A DNA stretch of 64,000 nucleotides from JAKAXS01 sp965279065 (GTDB lineage: Bacteria; Pseudomonadota; Alphaproteobacteria; Rhizobiales; Hyphomicrobiaceae): the NCBI GenBank assembly GCA_965279065.1, contig OZ257134.1, positions 2,356,001 to 2,420,000 on the forward strand, written 5' to 3'. The notes beneath the pieces were generated by a model, which searched no databases, had not been told where the DNA came from, and saw only the letters and a program-made list of their open reading frames with translations. The stretch's first letter is position 1. Every line of letters starts with the position of its first letter. Shown one piece after another: positions 61,035 to 64,000 of this stretch. The translations under genes and the position numbers were made by a program.

Positions 61035-61439
61035 CTAAATCAGGAGGACGATCGTGCGGAGATGCCGCAAGGAACTCGATCCGACCGGGGTGGGCGGCGG
61101 AAAAACTCCGACCACGACATCGACGTCCGGCAACTGCCACGCGACAGACGCGGGTATAAGGCCCCATGGTGCAGCGGATTGAAGCGTCGTCTCACAGGTC
61201 AATCTATGATGGATGCCGCAACTTTGTTTGACCGGCGTAGGATGTGTTGAGAAGGCAGGCCCGGTCGCGGGCGCAGTCGCGACGTCCGTGACAACGTGGT
61301 CGTGAACCGGCGACGCAAAGTCGACGTGAACCGTGGTTGCACCCGGACACCAGTCCACCGCCAAAGACGATAATAGCGCCGCATGGACCAGGAGGCCGCT
61401 CAGCGCTGCACACAGCGTCTTTTTCAAACCCTTGAGCAT
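61035..61439 (-). CDS. Small exported Cys/His protein, TVVL-tail family (member 4)
   Basis: 134 residues from ATG 61439: signal (LCAALSGLLVHAALLSSLA), VDWCPGATTVHVD, KQSCGIHHRL, then LRHLRTIVLLI at the end. Closest to member 2 beside RND operon 2. It stands without an adjacent pump gene. A start at 61502 adds 21 residues before the signal and was rejected. Confidence 0.65.
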   Translation of the reverse strand: MLKGLKKTLCAALSGLLVHAALLSSLAVDWCPGATTVHVDFASPVHDHVVTDVATAPATGPAFSTHPTPVKQSCGIHHRLTCETTLQSAAPWGLIPASVAWQLPDVDVVVGVFPPPTPVGSSSLRHLRTIVLLI

Positions 61440-61655
61440 TGGATCCAACAGGTCACGTCGCAATAGTAGGCCAAAGCTGGAGTAAGTCGGCCACTTCGTC
61501 AATCACACGGCCGACAACGAGTTCAAAGTTTAGCACAAAGAATGAGAATTTCCTTCGTGAATGCACATCGCCGCCGGATGGCCCGCAATCATTGACGTTG
61601 GTGGATATAACGCGCATTGTTAAAAGTGTGGACATGGCAGGAGCCGAACCCCGAA

Positions 61656-62072
61656 ATGTCAGCGTTGCGGCGGATCATAAGCTTTATCGCATTGCTTGCG
61701 TTTCTGCCGGCATCCATCGCGGCCGGTGCCCTATCGGTATGTATCGCCCAGGATGGCCATAGCCAAGTCGAGTCCGTTTTCAACGTTCTTGAACATCACC
61801 AACACGACGCGAGCAGCGTTAGAGCGAAGCACGCTAATCCGAATGATTTATCGATTTTACTGTACGATGGTCTTGCGTGCCAAGACAGGCCGATTGTCGT
61901 TTGCGGTCGCATCACGGCGAGCGGCGCCGTGTCACCCGATTTCCTTTTATCTTTGATCAACGCCGAGGTGGTGGCCGGATATCTGAAGGTCGGGACGATT
62001 GGCGTCGTGCCGCGGTCTCCACGAGGGGACCCCCGGCTGGTCGCCCATGCCACTATCGTGTTGAACCTTTAG
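61656..62072 (+). CDS. Small exported Cys/His protein, TVVL-tail family (member 5)
   Basis: 138 residues from ATG 61656: signal (SFIALLAFLPASIAAGA), SVCIAQDGHSQVESV with EHHQHD, LACQDRPIVVC, then RGDPRLVAHATIVLNL at the end. Shares the CxxxxGH, CQD and DPRxxAH end with member 6. No operon partner. Function unknown. Confidence 0.6.
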   Translation: MSALRRIISFIALLAFLPASIAAGALSVCIAQDGHSQVESVFNVLEHHQHDASSVRAKHANPNDLSILLYDGLACQDRPIVVCGRITASGAVSPDFLLSLINAEVVAGYLKVGTIGVVPRSPRGDPRLVAHATIVLNL

Positions 62073-62255
62073 GGCAGCTCAGGCATCCCAGCATGGATGC
62101 CGGGCAGGATCTTGCTTGAGCATGCGGTTCGCGGCTCATGGAGCATTGTCTTGTTGCGAGGCGGCCGGCGATCACCGGACCAGCCCGCACGCACTCCACC
62201 AAGCCAAAACCGGCTGTTTAAGGGAGGTGGAGCGCCCGCTGCTCTGCCAATCGTC

Positions 62256-62465
62256 ATGTGTCGAGATACCAACGCCCCCCGCACCTGCACAGTGGTCGTC
62301 AAGCTCAACGAGCGTACGCAGCTTGAGATCGCGACGTCAGTCCAACACGCGCTCGCCATCTTGGAGGGCAACAGCCCTTTTCAGGCACAACAGACCCGCG
62401 TTTATAACCTCGATGGTCAATCCCTAACCGTGAAACAGCTTGAGGAGCTGCGGAACGGCCTGTGA
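62256..62465 (+). CDS. Small hypothetical protein
   Basis: 69 residues from the ATG at 62256 (MCRDTNAPRTC). Predicted alpha/beta with VVVKLNERTQLEIATSVQHA. A longer frame to 62097 exists but reads poorly. No family recognised; could be a small regulator or spurious. Confidence 0.35.
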   Translation: MCRDTNAPRTCTVVVKLNERTQLEIATSVQHALAILEGNSPFQAQQTRVYNLDGQSLTVKQLEELRNGL

Positions 62466-62675
62466 ATCTCTTTCGGATGAATTGCTATGGATCGATGCCT
62501 GTCGCTCTCGCGAAATGCCTCAAAACGCGCGACACGGGGCGGAACGATCTCGCTTCACTCGAATTGTATTGATGAGAGTACGCACTCTCCTTCTGGATCA
62601 CCTTGAGCCATCGAATTGCCAGCTGGCGATTCGGTGGCTTTTGATTCCAACCATTGCTAACAAAGGACGTGCAGA

Positions 62676-62819
62676 ATGGAAGACGACAAGAAAAGCCCCA
62701 TGCTCGATGAAAATCAGAAGCGGGAGCCGGACCGACTTGATGTCGAGAAAGAGGAGCAGGGCCAAGACGGTGTTGAGCAGGCGGAGGATGAGGTCGCGGA
62801 GTCGGACGAACAGCGCTAA
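62676..62819 (+). CDS. 47-residue acidic small protein
   Basis: Starts at ATG 62676 with a strong AAAGGA eight bases upstream and ends TAA 62817-62819. MEDDKKSPML... is nearly all charged (Glu, Asp, Lys, Arg, Gln), a helix-prone, disordered protein. Too short for family recognition. The good ribosome site supports real translation. Confidence 0.5.
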   Translation: MEDDKKSPMLDENQKREPDRLDVEKEEQGQDGVEQAEDEVAESDEQR

Positions 62820-62863
62820 GACGTGCCTTGAAGCACCTCGCCGCTAGGAGAGCCGTGTAACAA

Positions 62864-63189
62864 ATGGAAAACTAGGTATCGCCCGCATCAACATCGACGC
62901 CCTCAGTTACAAGCAGCTCATCAGCCTGCATTCCGACATAGCGACGGCGATCGCTGCGCGTAAAGCCCAAGACGCCAGAGACCTAAAAGAGCACATGGCG
63001 GAGCTTGCCGGAGAAAGCGGATTTTCCCTTGAGGATCTGTTTGGCTCCCGTCGGAAATCAACCAAGGCCGCTGTAAAGTTTCGCAATCCGAAGAACGCAG
63101 CAGAGACCTGGGTGGGGAGGGGGCGAAAACCCCTATGGCTGGTTGCCGCCCTAAAAAAGGGCGCGAAAATGGAGAGTTTCGGGGTTTAG
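62864..63189 (+). pseudogene. H-NS/HvrA-type nucleoid protein, frameshifted
   Basis: The C-terminal DNA-binding part (VKFRNPKNAAETWVGRGRKP, the AT-hook-like H-NS core) and the helical dimerisation part (INIDALSYKQLISLHSDIAT, from 62887) are in one frame. That frame has no ATG upstream before a stop at 62845. The likely original start ATG 62864 reads MEN and stops; one extra base in the run of A at 62868-62871 would restore MEKLGIARIN in frame. So a one-base deletion (or sequence error) inactivated it, unless the 62995 ATG makes a truncated DNA-binding domain. Confidence 0.65.
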
Positions 63190-63383
63190 CGAAAGAGCGC
63201 TGATGCGCTGCTATGCGTTGCGGCTTAAGATCAGCGGGTCGATCGCACAGCGCCGGCACTCTAGTTATTGCACCAGTCTGTCCCTGCCGCAGTGGGCCGG
63301 TGTCAAACAAACGACAAAATGCTAGGACAAGTTCGTAACGTTCTGCAAAGGCACAAAAATAACAACGGCGTCCTTCCGGTCCC

Positions 63384-63830
63384 ATGAGCTTCCTACGAAG
63401 AGCTTTCCTGATTTTGCTGATCATTGCTGCTGCGCCCGCGATGGTGCTTGCTGCTATTCCGGTCAAGTACTGCAAGACGTCGATGGGACAGCATCACGCA
63501 TTGGAATTCGTGATTGATGGTGTCTCTCACGGCGGAAATCACGTAAGTCATCCTCATGGCGACGCTGTCTCCGCTGCCCATTTCGATGATCGTAGCGTCA
63601 CAGCGCTTGTCGAGAATGAAGCGTGCAACGACACCGCACTCATGCAGATAGCGCCGACGCCAAACACAGCGCTGCAATTTAGTGTTGTGCCTGCGCTCGC
63701 TAGGTCTACTTTCCTCGAGCTCCCGGTTGCGGAGCCCACCCCTGGCTTCGCCGCGCAAGTTTTTGACGCCGGTCGAATGCGAGCGGATCCGCGCATGGCG
63801 GCGCATCGGCTAATGGTCTTGCGCATTTAG
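63384..63830 (+). CDS. Small exported Cys/His protein, TVVL-tail family (member 6)
   Basis: 148 residues: signal (FLILLIIAAAPAMVLAA), IPVKYCKTSMGQHHALEF, GGNHVSHPHGD, ENEACNDTALMQIAP, then MRADPRMAAHRLMVLRI at the end. Shares the YC, HH, ACND and end motifs with members 1 and 5. Its context is hypothetical genes only. Confidence 0.65.
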   Translation: MSFLRRAFLILLIIAAAPAMVLAAIPVKYCKTSMGQHHALEFVIDGVSHGGNHVSHPHGDAVSAAHFDDRSVTALVENEACNDTALMQIAPTPNTALQFSVVPALARSTFLELPVAEPTPGFAAQVFDAGRMRADPRMAAHRLMVLRI

Positions 63831-63850
63831 ACCGCTCCTTTGTGAGGGCC

Positions 63851-64000
63851 ATGCTCGAGGCTTGCAACGCATTTGCACTGAGCCTCATGGACTCCCCCGT
63901 TCGGGGAATATTCGACGAGTTCGGCCTTCACGAGACGGCGCTCAGGCATCTTCGCAGCAAGGCTGCGATGACCTCATCCACTCGTCGCGACCCGGGCTGG
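63851..64000 (+). CDS. Partial hypothetical gene running off the window
   Basis: Open for 50 codons from ATG 63851 to the edge with GAGG closely upstream (FALSLMDSPVRGIFDEFGLH). Too short to identify and may be chance. Confidence 0.3.
   Translation, partial: MLEACNAFALSLMDSPVRGIFDEFGLHETALRHLRSKAAMTSSTRRDPGW

Larger units (their letters stand above)
8516..64000. mobile_element. tRNA-Asn-linked integrative element with plasmid-type replication and metal-resistance cargo (right end not seen)
   Basis: The stretch starts with an integrase beside tRNA-Asn and carries excisionase, RepA with an iteron origin, ParA with a partner, ArdC and a coupling protein, then a long metal-resistance region. 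Mobility genes are concentrated at 8.6-23 kb. Whether the metal cargo from 24.8 kb onward belongs to the same element or to a second, adjoining island is inference: no boundary repeat, second integrase or transposase was seen between them. No relaxase or mating-channel genes are present in the window. Confidence 0.5.

Noticed and set aside
8516..64000. Insertion sequences or transposons
   Set aside because: No transposase-like frame (DDE, HUH or serine recombinase motifs) or paired terminal inverted repeats were seen, so none is annotated.
23201..64000. Second copy of the tRNA-Asn 3' end (attR)
   Set aside because: Looked for the T-arm/acceptor sequence by eye and found no convincing copy; absence cannot be proven without a computed search.

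Overview
The window reads as an alphaproteobacterial chromosome, probably Hyphomicrobiales (inferred from the order valS, PopZ-like DUF2497 genes, tolC, PCMT-family gene, and from an HvrA-type H-NS fragment; genus not identified). It is entered by a large accessory island directly behind a tRNA-Asn gene. Positions 1-8515 are ordinary backbone: the start of valS, two tandem PopZ-like polar organizing proteins, a TolC outer-membrane channel, an isoaspartyl methyltransferase-family protein, tRNA-Cys and tRNA-Asn.

From 8516 the content changes to an integrative, plasmid-like element: a tyrosine recombinase reading away from tRNA-Asn, an AlpA-type excisionase, an iteron origin with a DnaA-box pair next to a RepA (RPA family) initiator, a ParA plus a small ribbon-helix-helix-like partner flanked by unusual 8-bp-register repeat arrays, an ArdC-type antirestriction protein, a coupling protein (TraG/VirD4) without its membrane anchor, and many unknown small genes. 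Two of these are notable: a membrane-anchored DnaA domain I without an ATPase, and a co-oriented membrane protein with leucine-rich-like repeats. No relaxase or type IV secretion channel genes are visible, so if the element transfers it is either mobilizable or its remaining genes lie outside the window. No right end was found.

From about 24.8 kb to the end the cargo is dominated by metal handling: three heavy-metal RND efflux operons (CzcCBA, CzcCBA, CzcBA), a ZIP transporter, a Zn/Cd/Pb P-type ATPase with a ferritin-like protein, a CzcD-type cation diffusion facilitator, a MerR-family regulator with two near-identical operators (ATPase and facilitator promoters), and at least five small histidine-rich exported proteins. 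Scattered among them are six members of what looks like one or two families of small exported Cys/His proteins ending in a hydrophobic TVVLRI-like tail, plus two DUF2946-like HCxxC proteins. Every RND operon begins with one of these small exported proteins.

The last third adds envelope functions: a CPA2 antiporter, a flavin-dependent halogenase-like protein with an altered signature, a lipid A phosphoethanolamine transferase homologue, and an orphan type I secretion adaptor. Two decayed genes (an SRAP/HMCES-family gene with several frameshifts and an H-NS/HvrA-type gene with one) show ongoing erosion. No insertion sequences, rRNA genes or CRISPR arrays were seen. All functional calls come from reading motifs and translated sequence, without any database search.
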